From Microbulbifer elongatus (GTDB taxonomy: Bacteria; Pseudomonadota; Gammaproteobacteria; Pseudomonadales; Cellvibrionaceae): 64,000 nt of DNA. Every line of letters starts with the position of its first letter. The stretch's first letter is position 1. Below the pieces are notes generated by a model. It had not been told where the DNA came from, did not search any database, and saw only the letters and a list, made by a program, of their open reading frames with translations. Below, one piece after another: positions 36,844 to 45,800 of the stretch. A program made the position numbers and the translations under genes. Location: NCBI RefSeq assembly GCF_021165935.1, contig NZ_CP088953.1:1597501-1661500 (forward strand). The letters run 5' to 3'.

Positions 36844-37907
36844 TCGTTGTGCAGACTGCGCTTCTGGCGTAGCGCCCGCACCTTGTCCGGGTGATCGGTA
36901 AACAGCCCGTCGACCTTTACCTCTTCCAGATAAAAACGCGCGAAATCTTCGAAGCTGTCAAAGCGCTCGGGTACCTGTCCGGGGTCAGCACGAAAAGTAA
37001 ACGGGTGCACTTTGAGGCCCAACCGCTGCGCCTCGGCTACCAGGGTGTTGACCTGGCCATCTTGACCCAGCAGCATCGGGTGCCACGGTCCAATACCCAC
37101 TGCATAGGTAGATATTTTCTGCAGGCCTGTGGGGGTGCGCATCCAGTCGTAATCGTAATTGGTCCATCCGCCATCCTCCGGCAGCCGCTTTTCCTCCCAT
37201 TCTGTTTCCGCGATCAGCTGTACCAGTGGCAGATCCATCTCCAGCGCCGGCATAAGCTCTGCATGTATGCGCTGTAACTCCTCCGCATCGAATGCCTGCA
37301 GGAACACCTTATTGTCGCGGCCCGTGTAGCCATAGTGTTTCAACGTCTTCAGTACTGCCCGGGAAATATCTTTCCCTTCGTGTAAGTGGAACCAGGGCTT
37401 CTTGATTTCCGGGTAAATCCCCACACCGTAGCCGAGTGACTGATTCAGCCCCTGAATCAGTTCCAGTTCTTCCTCAAAAGTGGCCAGTTCGAAACGGGAC
37501 TTCCACAGCGGGAAGCGCTGCTTGTACTGTGGCAGTGGGTTCCCAAGTACGGAAACAAAGGGGCCGGTAACCTGCAGTTGCTTCAGTTCTTCAAGAGTGA
37601 AATCAATGGTATAGAAGTGGCCATCCTCACGGGCCCGTCCGGGGAACAGGTCGCGCACATTGGTGACATTATCGAGATAGATATCGTGCATCACGATCAG
37701 ATGGTCATCTTTGCTCAGGACCAGATCCTGTTCGATATAGTCCGCGCGCATCGCGTAGGCCAGAGTTTTGGCTTCCAGGGTGTGCTCTGGTAAGTATCCG
37801 GAAGCCCCGCGGTGTGCGATGACAACAGGACTCCTGATCTCGCTGACGGATACCGTCGAAGCCAGGCAGAGCAGGGTGGTGATCAGCAGGGAGAAGGTGG
37901 GGCGCAT
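36840..37907 (-). CDS. glycerophosphodiester phosphodiesterase, exported
   Basis: About 355 residues. The ATG at 37907 gives MRPTFSLLITTLLCLASTVS, a signal peptide; 40 further in-frame codons upstream lack protein character. The GDPD fold is clear: VIAHRGASGYLPEHT at the start, EQDLVLSKDDHLIVMHDIYL (catalytic His pair, Glu and Asp metal ligands), and GLFTDHPDKV at the end. It releases glycerol 3-phosphate from deacylated phospholipids in the periplasm. The length fits the GlpQ type. The stop overlaps the end of the convergent cyclase gene by 4 bases in its shifted form. Confidence 0.94.
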   Translation of the reverse strand: MRPTFSLLITTLLCLASTVSVSEIRSPVVIAHRGASGYLPEHTLEAKTLAYAMRADYIEQDLVLSKDDHLIVMHDIYLDNVTNVRDLFPGRAREDGHFYTIDFTLEELKQLQVTGPFVSVLGNPLPQYKQRFPLWKSRFELATFEEELELIQGLNQSLGYGVGIYPEIKKPWFHLHEGKDISRAVLKTLKHYGYTGRDNKVFLQAFDAEELQRIHAELMPALEMDLPLVQLIAETEWEEKRLPEDGGWTNYDYDWMRTPTGLQKISTYAVGIGPWHPMLLGQDGQVNTLVAEAQRLGLKVHPFTFRADPGQVPERFDSFEDFARFYLEEVKVDGLFTDHPDKVRALRQKRSLHND

Positions 37908-38013
37908 GGCAGATTCAGGCGTGATAAATTTGCCCAAACATACCGCGAGTCGGGAGCCGGTAATATTAAAAAATGATGACAATGTGGGCGAGGCGGTCTG
38001 GTGAGGCGAACTC

Positions 38014-38043
38014 GCGGTCAAGCACACTCGGGTGCTTGACCGC
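38014..38043 (-). terminator. perfect 12-bp hairpin after the M48 gene
   Basis: GCGGTCAAGCAC (38014-38025) / GTGCTTGACCGC (38032-38043), loop ACTCGG. It lies about 33 bases beyond the M48 protease stop on the minus strand. There is no T tract, so it may be a rho-dependent boundary or RNA stabiliser rather than a classic terminator. Confidence 0.5.
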
Positions 38044-38075
38044 TTGTCATAGGGATGGCGGCTGGTTGTGGCCGG

Positions 38076-39527
38076 CTACTGAACGATCTTGATCCACTCC
38101 CCGGGCTTGGGCTCGCCTCGCGGATAATAGCCATTTAACAGTCGAAGTTGTTCCTCGGCGTATTCACCAATTTCCATGTGTCGCGCCAGGGAAGAGAAGG
38201 TGGTTTTCTCGTTGGCCTGTACATAGCGCACCCGTTTGATATCGGGTTTTACAACATCGGTTTTCCGCAATGGACGGAAGCTGCGGATGCTGGTCAGAAA
38301 CAGGTCGTCGTATGCGGCAACGGCTTTTTCATCATCGGTAGGCTTGGCAATCTTGCCTTCGAGTATGTATTGCCGGCTGCCGTAAAACAGTACCGCCACC
38401 CGGTCTGGTGATTCCGCATTGCGTTCGGGCAGCTTGCCCGTATGACCCTCAAGACGGTACTGCTGCAGTGCTTCGTCCTGCTCCAGGCTGCGCACGTCGT
38501 ATACCCCGCGCAGTGCCATGTCAGCGGGCTGGTTTCCGTCACGTTTCGCCACTTTAATGGTGATACTGGCGGAATTATCCGGTGCCGTGCCCACGATCGC
38601 ACTGCGCTGGTTCTCTACGTTCCAACCTTCCGGAAACAGTAGTGAGAAGCCGAGGCTCTGATGATTGAAGCGGTTTTTCTCGCTTTCCTGCGCATTCTGC
38701 CCGTATACGATTCCTTCGGTCTTCTCGCGATAATATTCCACCTTGGTAATTTTCTTGTCTTCCGGCAGCTCCCCGGCGGCCTCGACCACTTCTCGCAGGC
38801 GGATATCATTGCGGGGGTGTGAAGAAAATACACCGTGGTACGTCTGCTGTTTTTTACCCTCGACCCGCGCCCGTCGCCGGGCAAAGGTTTCCTGGTCTTT
38901 GAGCAGTGCGATGACGTTGATCATCGACTGCGGGTCGTAGCCCGCGTTGTACATGTACTGGGCGCCAAAGCGGTCTGCTTCGAGCTCCATATCGCGGCCG
39001 TAGCCTTTTACTGCGGCGGTGCTCCAGAGATTGGCGACATCGCCCACTACACCACTGCCGGTAACAAGCACTGACAGCACCGAAGCCACACCGGCGCCAG
39101 TGGCTGCGGTTTTCTGCCGTACCGCATGACGCGCGGTAATGTGCCCTATTTCATGGGCAAGTACCGCCGCCATTTCGGCTTCAGACTGAAGATAGGTCAG
39201 CAGCCCGCGGTTGATATACACATAGCCACCTGGCAGCGCAAAGGCATTGATATCCTGGCTGTCAATAATCGTGAAATGGTAGGTGAGCTCTGGACGATCA
39301 CTGGCTTTGGCGATTTTCTGCCCCACGTGCTCGACGTAGGCATTCAGTATCGGATCGTTATATACCGGTGTACTGGCAGTCAGTTTTTCATGCATTTCGC
39401 GACCGATTCTGATTTCCTTTTCTTCCGACATCAGGACCAGGTCCGGTCGGTTAGTGGCCGGATTAAAGGCACAGCCCGCGGCAGTTGTGAGTAGAATGGC
39501 CGCCACGAATTTATTCAATGTGTGCAT
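38076..39527 (-). CDS. M48 family zinc metalloprotease, lipoprotein, with LysM-like C-terminus
   Basis: 483 residues. The lipobox in LLTTAAGC gives Cys19, so it is an envelope lipoprotein. The M48 domain (about 35-240) has HEIGH in AAVLAHEIGHITARHAV and the third ligand in DMELEADRFGAQYMYNAGYD, as in BepA/YcaL-type proteases that act in outer membrane protein quality control. The middle part (about 270-420) is unassigned; the end (about 430-483) looks LysM-like with GEPKPGEWIKIVQ. It follows the lipoprotein gene by 53 bases on the same strand and may be the last gene of the long leftward block. Start follows AACAGGAGCCCCTC. Confidence 0.92.
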   Translation of the reverse strand: MHTLNKFVAAILLTTAAGCAFNPATNRPDLVLMSEEKEIRIGREMHEKLTASTPVYNDPILNAYVEHVGQKIAKASDRPELTYHFTIIDSQDINAFALPGGYVYINRGLLTYLQSEAEMAAVLAHEIGHITARHAVRQKTAATGAGVASVLSVLVTGSGVVGDVANLWSTAAVKGYGRDMELEADRFGAQYMYNAGYDPQSMINVIALLKDQETFARRRARVEGKKQQTYHGVFSSHPRNDIRLREVVEAAGELPEDKKITKVEYYREKTEGIVYGQNAQESEKNRFNHQSLGFSLLFPEGWNVENQRSAIVGTAPDNSASITIKVAKRDGNQPADMALRGVYDVRSLEQDEALQQYRLEGHTGKLPERNAESPDRVAVLFYGSRQYILEGKIAKPTDDEKAVAAYDDLFLTSIRSFRPLRKTDVVKPDIKRVRYVQANEKTTFSSLARHMEIGEYAEEQLRLLNGYYPRGEPKPGEWIKIVQ

Positions 39528-39580
39528 GAGGGGCTCCTGTTATATGTTCTCCGATCAGAATGAGTACCAGCCGTTTACCC

Positions 39581-40264
39581 TCAGCGGCTGGCAGATTGAG
39601 GGGGGAGTAAAAACTCTTTCAACTGTGCGGCCATGCCTTTACACGCGTTGTTCTGTACCCGGGCAATCAATGGAATGGGGACCACAATAGCCGGCATGTA
39701 GGAGGTACCCTGCGCATCGGCACTGATTTTTCCCGACAATTCCTGATCGCGGAAATCCCAAACTGATGCTTCGTAGTCGGATTCCTTGTCCCAGGTGCCG
39801 AATCCAAAACAGCCGGCCCCGGCGGTACCGATAGAGCAGCCAATAGAGCCTGCGCTGGAGGTGGTTTCCGTGGAGCCGTCAATCCATACGATGTATTTCA
39901 CTCCGTACTGCTCCATGCGGCTGCGTACGTCCGGAATATCCATCAGTCTGCTCAGCGACTTGATATGCATGGGCGCTTTACGGGGCTCAAACCAGGGGTA
40001 GAGTGCATCTACGAACTGCTGCTCCGGAATCACGGTGACGCCGGACTCCGGATTGTGCAGCGTATCCCCCACACAGTTGATCAGATCCGGCTCGGTTTCG
40101 TAGTCACTGGAGTGCCGGCGACCGAGAATGACGACGGAATCGCCCACGGCCAGTTCGCCGGTGCTACGCCGGTACTCGTCAATAACCACCGTGGTGCAGC
40201 CTCCGCTGGTAAGCGCTAGGGCGGACAGTGCCAGGGTGGTGACTAATGCGCTCAGCTTTTTCAC
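39581..40264 (-). CDS. lipoprotein of unknown function
   Basis: About 227 residues. Start GTG at 40264 is preferred because AGGAGGA is 7 bases upstream; an upstream in-frame start at 40552 overlaps the neighbour and is non-protein-like. Signal with lipobox ALTSGGC (Cys23). The mature part begins with TTVVIDEYRR, then GDSVVILGRRHSSDYE, and has a central helical region and a glycine-cysteine segment SIGCSIGTAGAGCFGFG near 145-165. No family recognised. It is spaced 86 bases from the lipoprotein before it and 53 from the M48 gene after it. Confidence 0.8.
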   Translation of the reverse strand: MKKLSALVTTLALSALALTSGGCTTVVIDEYRRSTGELAVGDSVVILGRRHSSDYETEPDLINCVGDTLHNPESGVTVIPEQQFVDALYPWFEPRKAPMHIKSLSRLMDIPDVRSRMEQYGVKYIVWIDGSTETTSSAGSIGCSIGTAGAGCFGFGTWDKESDYEASVWDFRDQELSGKISADAQGTSYMPAIVVPIPLIARVQNNACKGMAAQLKEFLLPPQSASR

Positions 40265-40350
40265 CGAACTTTCCTCCTTGAGTGGCGCGCTCTGATATGT
40301 GGCGCCAGATCCCTTAATCCATTCAGCCGAATGTGTTCGGCACAGTGTCT

Positions 40351-41007
40351 TTACTCGTCTTCCGTCGAGGTTTTCATGGTCAGTGCACGCTGCTTGTTGG
40401 CGATAAATGCCTGTAACTCCGGCACCTGATCGAAGCCTGTGTACAGGGTGGCTCCGGCATCCCGCAACGCGACATTGATCGCCTGAGCCAGCGCGGCCTC
40501 CTGTGACTTCAGGAAAGCGGTGGGTGTCTTGCCATAGGCGGTGATTACCCACTCCGCCACAGAGTCACCGCGCTGGTTATACGCGTGCATGTCGTATTTG
40601 ATCCATACCTCGAATATGTTGACGCGGGTTTCCCGTGGCATGGTAAATTGCAGCTCGCGAACTTCGGGAACGATGACAAGATCAAGGCCCCGGGGCAGAT
40701 TGCTGGGGTACTGTGCGAGGCTGATGGTTTCGCGGAACATGGAGCCGAGAACCGTTTCGAACAGGTTTTTCTGCGCCCGCCCGGTGTTGATATTCCACTC
40801 TTCCCGATCGTCTCGGTTTTCGCTGTAAGTGAACTGGCGGAAGTCGTCACTCAGGTAGACTCCCACCGTGAGAGGGTGCTGGTTTCCTACGGGCGTTGGA
40901 AACTCGCCGTCGACCGATACCGTATGTGCACAGGCGGTGAGCAGGGCGACAGCGGTCAGTGCGCCTAGCTTTCCCAGTGTTCTGAATCCCTTTCTCCAGA
41001 TGCTCAT
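40351..41007 (-). CDS. lipoprotein of unknown function
   Basis: 218 residues. The lipobox in VALLTAC gives Cys26; the mature protein is about 190 residues and likely outer-membrane-anchored. Recognisable features are LTVGVYLSDDFRQFTYSE, a strand-rich middle (GLDLVIVPEVRELQFTMPRE) and a C-terminal helix ALAQAINVALRDAGATLYTG. It recalls the fold of lipoproteins of the LptE or CsgG kind, but no specific similarity is claimed. Start follows CGGGAGCACAAC. Part of the leftward block, 73 bases after the second VWA gene. Confidence 0.8.
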   Translation of the reverse strand: MSIWRKGFRTLGKLGALTAVALLTACAHTVSVDGEFPTPVGNQHPLTVGVYLSDDFRQFTYSENRDDREEWNINTGRAQKNLFETVLGSMFRETISLAQYPSNLPRGLDLVIVPEVRELQFTMPRETRVNIFEVWIKYDMHAYNQRGDSVAEWVITAYGKTPTAFLKSQEAALAQAINVALRDAGATLYTGFDQVPELQAFIANKQRALTMKTSTEDE

Positions 41008-41080
41008 GTTGTGCTCCCGGGCTATCCGTGCCCATCATTAAATCTTAATTTCAGAGTGACCGCTGGTTGTCGTGGATCGA

Positions 41081-42082
41081 CTAGCGAAAGTCATTCAAGC
41101 CGACAAAGGTGCCACCATTGCGGTAGGTCAGTTCACGCATTAATGCGGCAAAGCGCAGGCCGGTGGTCTGCAGGTGCAGCGGGCGCGAGAACTGGATCGG
41201 GAAACCAATGGCATGGATGCGGACCATCCGCTCATTCTCCCCGCGCTGTGCATTTACCCGGTCCACGGCCATCATCACATTACGAATAGACTTTCCGGTG
41301 AATTCATCACCCAGTACATAGATACTGATTTTCTTGTTGGGATCGTAGAAGGTGCGCACGGCCTTCTGGATACCCTCGACCGGGCTGGAGTTACTGAATG
41401 GATTCCAGGAGCGCAGGCGGTCAAGCACCGCCTTGCGGCGCCCGGGAGTATCCGGAATCCAGCGATTCCGGTAGTTGGAGAACATATAGTCCCCCATATC
41501 GTTCATCACCTGAATACCCTTCACATTGGGGTACAGGTTCAGTGTGTTTACCATCTCATCGATCATTCGGTCCCAACCGTAGTTGAACATACTGCCCGAG
41601 GTATCGATGATGAACAGAATGTATTCGCTATCGACAGGAATACCACCAATCACATTATTTTTGCGCTGATAGTTTTCACCGAGCAGGCGTTTCATCTCAT
41701 CGGTCATGCTTTGTAGGGCAATAGTCAATTCGCCCTTCAGCTTTCCTTCTTCTGTTTCACCTTCGGTCTTGCGGGCATACATGGCCTGCAGGGTTTCCAG
41801 TTCACCTTTCAATTTGGCGATGCGCTTGGTTTCGATGTCCAGCTGTTCCTTCTTGGCATTCAGGTCGCGGTTCAGAATGGTGGTCTCCCCCCGAATTTCC
41901 GCTAGCTGCTCCTGTAATTCCTGTACCTGGCCATCGAGGTCCAGCTCGGCTTCTTCGAGTACGATGGGTTCCACGGTTTTGGCGATCATCAGCAGTAAAA
42001 CGATGGCGCCGAAGCCACAGCAGATCACATCGAGAAATGAAATGCTGAATTCTTCCTGTTGCCGTTTGGTTCGTTTGCTCAT
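41081..42082 (-). CDS. one-TM VWA-domain protein with ExbD/MotB-like N-terminus (B)
   Basis: 333 residues. N-terminal basic stretch (MSKRTKRQ), then FSISFLDVICCGFGAIVLLL (residues 12-31) with Asp18 at the start of the TM. This placing is like the proton-carrying Asp of ExbD, TolR and MotB. A coiled coil of about 100 residues follows, then a VWA domain from about 145 with MIDAS DTSGS in YILFIIDTSGSMF. Positive-inside rule puts the VWA in the periplasm. The gene overlaps the first VWA gene by 4 bases (ATGA), so the two are coupled and probably form a heteromer with the MotA/ExbB-like channel. The metal-site Thr is less clear than in its partner. Confidence 0.9.
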   Translation of the reverse strand: MSKRTKRQQEEFSISFLDVICCGFGAIVLLLMIAKTVEPIVLEEAELDLDGQVQELQEQLAEIRGETTILNRDLNAKKEQLDIETKRIAKLKGELETLQAMYARKTEGETEEGKLKGELTIALQSMTDEMKRLLGENYQRKNNVIGGIPVDSEYILFIIDTSGSMFNYGWDRMIDEMVNTLNLYPNVKGIQVMNDMGDYMFSNYRNRWIPDTPGRRKAVLDRLRSWNPFSNSSPVEGIQKAVRTFYDPNKKISIYVLGDEFTGKSIRNVMMAVDRVNAQRGENERMVRIHAIGFPIQFSRPLHLQTTGLRFAALMRELTYRNGGTFVGLNDFR

Positions 42083-43161
42083 GGCCAGTCCTTAGAGGGT
42101 GCGAGGAAAGAGCCCTGAGTCTCCATGGCCAGCTTCCAGAATTCACTGGCGGCAAAGGGATCGCCTTCCATGGGAGCCAGGACGACATTCACCGGGATGC
42201 TTTTCGGTAATGCGTCAACCGCTTTGCGGAATAACTTGATCCGCTCTTTCCCGGAAACAGTGTTACCGCGGGGCGCCTTCATTCCCTGCGTGGGCAGACC
42301 GTCAGTAATCAGAATGATGTTGTCCGGGAGCGGAGACATACTGTTCACCGCGTTAAAGATCCGTTCGAGGCTGGTGCCGTTTTCTGGCACCACCTTATCC
42401 AGAGCCTTGATGGCTACGTCCATCTGGTCGCGGTCATCCACATTCAACCAGCGGTCTTCGGTTCCGACAATCGCCGCCTGAAAACCCGTGTTGAAAGTGT
42501 AGATCTGGTATTGGCTGTCCTGTGGAAACTGGGATACCAGCCAGCTCACGGTCTGCTTGGCGCGGCGCCACTTCTCGGTGTCCCGTTTTACCGAATCGGA
42601 CATGTTGCGCGTCCGTATGACCTTGATAAGTTCGTCACCCAGCATACTGGCGGAGGCGTCCAGTAGGATCAGAATGCGATCGCCGCCGAGGCGCAGGCCG
42701 GTGAGGTACTGTCGGTCGCCATCGCCAACGAACTTGCGCACATTATTGCCAAGTTTGCGATTTTCCTCTTCGAGCTGCTTTTTCGCCTGCTCCAGCTTTT
42801 TGAGTTTCTCCTGCAGGCGCGCAATATCCATTTCATCGGTACTGCTGTCGACCTCCGCGATATTGCCTTTGACTTCCTCGATCTGCTCCATGATCCGTCG
42901 GGCCAGGCCCTGGGCAGTAGCAAGCTCGTCACTGGTGGTGTCCAGAGTATTTCGCGCGAGCACCATATGTTCGCGTCCGAACTGCACTTCTTCTTCTAGC
43001 AGGTTGACCTCTGCTTTAAGGTCAAGATTCTCCGCCTCGATGTCGTGATCGGAACCGTGCTTGATGATCAGAAATATCAATGCCACGGCACCGAACCCGC
43101 AGGACATGATGTCCAGGAAGGAGAGGCTGAAGGTGTTAAACCGCCGGTTTTTACGCGCCAT
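42079..43161 (-). CDS. one-TM VWA-domain protein with ExbD/MotB-like N-terminus (A)
   Basis: About 360 residues from MARKNRRF (43161); four more codons are possible upstream. Same plan as its neighbour: basic tail, FSLSFLDIMSCGFGAVALIF (residues 11-30, Asp17), coiled coil (about 40-140, Glu/Lys/Leu-rich), VWA domain with complete MIDAS: DASAS in LILLDASASML, Thr in ENGTSLERIF and Asp in LITDGLPTQG. The shared FS[IL]SFLD...CGFGA motif of both proteins is not the standard ExbD sequence. It overlaps the actin-like gene by 11 bases and the next VWA gene by 4. Likely an envelope protein facing the periplasm. Confidence 0.9.
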   Translation of the reverse strand: MARKNRRFNTFSLSFLDIMSCGFGAVALIFLIIKHGSDHDIEAENLDLKAEVNLLEEEVQFGREHMVLARNTLDTTSDELATAQGLARRIMEQIEEVKGNIAEVDSSTDEMDIARLQEKLKKLEQAKKQLEEENRKLGNNVRKFVGDGDRQYLTGLRLGGDRILILLDASASMLGDELIKVIRTRNMSDSVKRDTEKWRRAKQTVSWLVSQFPQDSQYQIYTFNTGFQAAIVGTEDRWLNVDDRDQMDVAIKALDKVVPENGTSLERIFNAVNSMSPLPDNIILITDGLPTQGMKAPRGNTVSGKERIKLFRKAVDALPKSIPVNVVLAPMEGDPFAASEFWKLAMETQGSFLAPSKDWP

Positions 43162-44455
43162 ATTGATCCACACTGATCGCTGTGATTACGCCGTCGAAAT
43201 CTGCTACGCCGATACGGTCGCCAGCGGACAGGTTCACCGGGGCGGAAATGGTCTCGCCGTTCAACATCAGTTCGGCGCCGGCGTCCACACGCAAGGCCAG
43301 CCGGCCGGCGTGATTGGTGACGGTAGCGGCGGGATGCGTGGGCGGAGTTGGCGTGATATCAAGCTTGCCGTTTACCCAGCTCACAAACAGAGGCTGATGT
43401 GCAGCCAGTGCCCGATGGCCATGCAGCAAATGTGTGGCGCCCGCTTCTGCAGCAGCGTTCACCTGCACCGCCACTTCTGTGGCTGGTGCCGCGTTGAGGT
43501 TAGTGATCAGGCGCAGGTTACCGGTGTCGCTGTGGATTTCCTGCCAGTGTTTTTCCACCGCTTGCGCGACGGCGTTGTGTGGCAGCAGATGGATGCGCTC
43601 CGCCAATTGTGCGCCGCCGGGAATTTCGGCCCAGCGGTGGGATACAAATACCACGCTGTTGGCGTCGCTCAGGTTGTCGATCATGGCGCGCACCCGCGAG
43701 AGAATGGGCGTGCTGGCGTCCTGCAGCTGACGCAGGCTCACCTTGGCGGTGCGGTCGTCGAGCTCGGCCATAACCTCACCCTGGCGCATGGCGCGGGCAA
43801 TCCACTGTGGCAGCAGGTCGTAGAGCTGCTGTTCCGCTTCGGCAGAGTGGAAGGGATCGAACCGGCACTGCATGATGAAAGCGTCGGTAAAGATGCGTGC
43901 CCAGGCCTCCTGGAAATGCTGCAGGCCGGCGTCGGTTACGGTCTCTGCAATATCCAGCTCGGTCTGCTCGTGGACTGCGATGCGGCTGACCAGGGTCTGG
44001 TGCCGGTGCAATTCAACGTGGAGGTGTACGCCGCGGGGAGCGCAACTGCTGAGGCAGGCACTGGCGCTGTCGACCAAGGCAACCGCATTGAATGGACTCT
44101 CTTTGACCACGCCCAGCAACAGGGCCAGTTGCTCGCGGGTGAAGTTACCGGGCACGGCAAGTGCCACTTCATCCGGCAGGTCACACAGGCCCGCAATTTC
44201 CTTCAGCTGGCAGAAGGCCAGATCTGCATGGTGGCGGCAGCCGGGGTTATCGGATTTTACCGATTCCAGGCTGAGACGTCGCCAGAACTGGTGGTTGACC
44301 TGGGTGGGATGACTGCGGGCGCGCATCAATGCCGCAGTGCCGGTGACGATTTCCCGGTTGTTGATGATGGCCACGCCAGGACTTTCGATTATTTCGTTGG
44401 TGCCGTCGAATACGCGCAGTCCGCAATCGTTGATTTCCAGTACACCTTTACTCAT
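43151..44455 (-). CDS. actin/Hsp70-fold protein
   Basis: 434 residues, no signal peptide, so cytoplasmic. The ATPase-fold pattern is visible: N-terminal EINDCGLRVFDG (phosphate-1-like DxG), the middle LALAVPGNFTREQLALLLG and the phosphate-2-like NAVALVDSASACLSS. The C-terminus (LRVDAGAELMLNGETISAPV ... LSAGDRIGVADFDG) resembles a small beta domain of the FHA-like kind. ATP binding is plausible but key residues are not certain. It lies between the proton channel and the VWA genes, overlapping the first VWA gene by 11 bases. Start follows CAGGAAAGACC. It may be a cytoplasmic platform or regulator like PilM. Confidence 0.78.
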   Translation of the reverse strand: MSKGVLEINDCGLRVFDGTNEIIESPGVAIINNREIVTGTAALMRARSHPTQVNHQFWRRLSLESVKSDNPGCRHHADLAFCQLKEIAGLCDLPDEVALAVPGNFTREQLALLLGVVKESPFNAVALVDSASACLSSCAPRGVHLHVELHRHQTLVSRIAVHEQTELDIAETVTDAGLQHFQEAWARIFTDAFIMQCRFDPFHSAEAEQQLYDLLPQWIARAMRQGEVMAELDDRTAKVSLRQLQDASTPILSRVRAMIDNLSDANSVVFVSHRWAEIPGGAQLAERIHLLPHNAVAQAVEKHWQEIHSDTGNLRLITNLNAAPATEVAVQVNAAAEAGATHLLHGHRALAAHQPLFVSWVNGKLDITPTPPTHPAATVTNHAGRLALRVDAGAELMLNGETISAPVNLSAGDRIGVADFDGVITAISVDQYGA

Positions 44456-44532
44456 GGTCTTTCCTGTATCGTTCGAGGGTAATCATCCTGGTTACCCGGT
44501 GTTTCCGGGGCGTCTGTTGGTTTCGGTGGTGC

Positions 44533-45327
44533 TCAACTTACCTTGAGGAAACGCAGCAGTTTGTTATCGCAGTAATTTTGTGTGTCCAGTACAAGGCGCT
44601 CTTGCATCAGCTGCAGCTGGTGGGTGAAAAACATGATGACGATACTGATCACCAGGGCCACAAACGTGGAGTTGAACGCGACACCCAGGCTCACGGTCAC
44701 TCCCGCAATATCGCCTTCTACCGCCCGATGGGCCTGAGCCAGAGCCTCGCCGATACCACGCACGGTGCCGATAAAGCCGATAGACGGGATAGCCCAGGTG
44801 ATATAGCGGACCATGGCCAGCTCACTGTCGAGTCGATCGCCTTCGGTTTCACACACCTCTTTGACCGAGTTGGATACTGCTGCGACATTGCGCGTCGATC
44901 CGAACCTCTGCAGGGCGGTGAGTAGCGCACGGGGCAGCAGGAAATTGCGTTCATCTTCCGGCAGGGCCTGAATGGGACGGGATAGATCACGGGCGTCTTC
45001 AGGCAGTATCGGCGTCCCTTCACTGACATTGAGCAGTGCCTGGTCCAGCAATTTGCGCTCGCGCATGGAGCGGTGTGCTTTCAGCCCCATGATCGCCATG
45101 GCCCACAGCATCAGGACAAAACAGGCTTCCTGTTCATAGTCGCGCATGACGATGTACAGGGATCGCTGCTGCGCGTAGGTTTCACCGGCTTCTTCCCGCG
45201 CCATCTGTTCCTGGATCAGTGCGTCCGCATTGGGGCGGATGATGGCCACGTAAATGGCGTGTACCAGAATGATGGCGCCGAGAAGGGCGAACAGCTGGAA
45301 CATAAAATCGGAAGATTTGAATTTCAT
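44533..45327 (-). CDS. MotA/TolQ/ExbB family proton channel
   Basis: 264 residues with four TM segments: about 11-31, 69-87, 171-190 and 206-229, and a cytoplasmic loop of about 80 residues between the second and third. The family motif is clear in AIPSIGFIGTVRGIGEALAQ and VTVSLGVAFNSTFVALVISI. This topology (periplasmic loop after TM1, large cytoplasmic loop) is nearer to MotA than to three-TM ExbB. It conducts protons to drive a partner with an Asp-bearing TM; the two VWA proteins encoded next are the natural partners, since no ExbD-type gene is adjacent. Start follows GCGGGAAACCCC. Confidence 0.92.
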   Translation of the reverse strand: MKFKSSDFMFQLFALLGAIILVHAIYVAIIRPNADALIQEQMAREEAGETYAQQRSLYIVMRDYEQEACFVLMLWAMAIMGLKAHRSMRERKLLDQALLNVSEGTPILPEDARDLSRPIQALPEDERNFLLPRALLTALQRFGSTRNVAAVSNSVKEVCETEGDRLDSELAMVRYITWAIPSIGFIGTVRGIGEALAQAHRAVEGDIAGVTVSLGVAFNSTFVALVISIVIMFFTHQLQLMQERLVLDTQNYCDNKLLRFLKVS

Positions 45328-45424
45328 GGGGTTTCCCGCTTATTTGTGGGCCATTCCATTGGCATCCGGCCCGGTATTACTATTGGCTGTGTGCGAGCGT
45401 GTGCTCCGGTATCTCGGGATACCG

Positions 45425-45790
45425 TTAAATATCTACTGGATACGAGACGGAAAGATCTTCGGAAATTTCCTCCGTCGCCTCGTAGCTGTCGGCTCTCCGG
45501 GCACTTTGTGCTTTGATGCTGGGTTGCGTTTTTTTCGCCGGAGTTTTTACTTCCTGCTTCACCGCTACCGGCGTGGTGTTTTCCGTTGCCTGTTCTGATT
45601 TGTCTGACTGTGCCTGCGGCTTGCTGTCTTCACTGGAGGACTGCGCCTGCAAGCCCAGTGGCTGTACGCAGAGCGCAACCGCCAGGGTGAGAGCCAGTGT
45701 GACCACAACAAAGCGTCGGCTGAACAGGGGGGCTGCCGGTAGTGTTCGTGCCTTTGTCGTTTGATCGCGTGATGATTGGTGCCGTTGCAT
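45425..45790 (-). CDS. small exported protein of unknown function
   Basis: 121 residues. The N-terminus is basic and is followed by one hydrophobic segment (FVVVTLALTLAVALCVQPLG, about 27-46), a signal peptide or anchor. The middle (about 50-95) is Ser/Gln/Lys-rich and probably disordered; the end SYEATEEISEDLSVSYPVDI is the only part with clear order and looks like a short binding motif. Start follows GAGGAACAACAG, 10 bases after the PEGA/FGE-like gene, so translation of the two may be linked. No family recognised. Confidence 0.78.
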   Translation of the reverse strand: MQRHQSSRDQTTKARTLPAAPLFSRRFVVVTLALTLAVALCVQPLGLQAQSSSEDSKPQAQSDKSEQATENTTPVAVKQEVKTPAKKTQPSIKAQSARRADSYEATEEISEDLSVSYPVDI

Positions 45791-45800
45791 CTGTTGTTCC

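Noticed and set aside
43061..44482. Plus-strand open frame of 473 codons, longer than the actin-like gene it covers.
   Set aside because: The minus-strand gene has a good ribosome site, overlaps its operon neighbours as co-translated genes do, and shows fold motifs.
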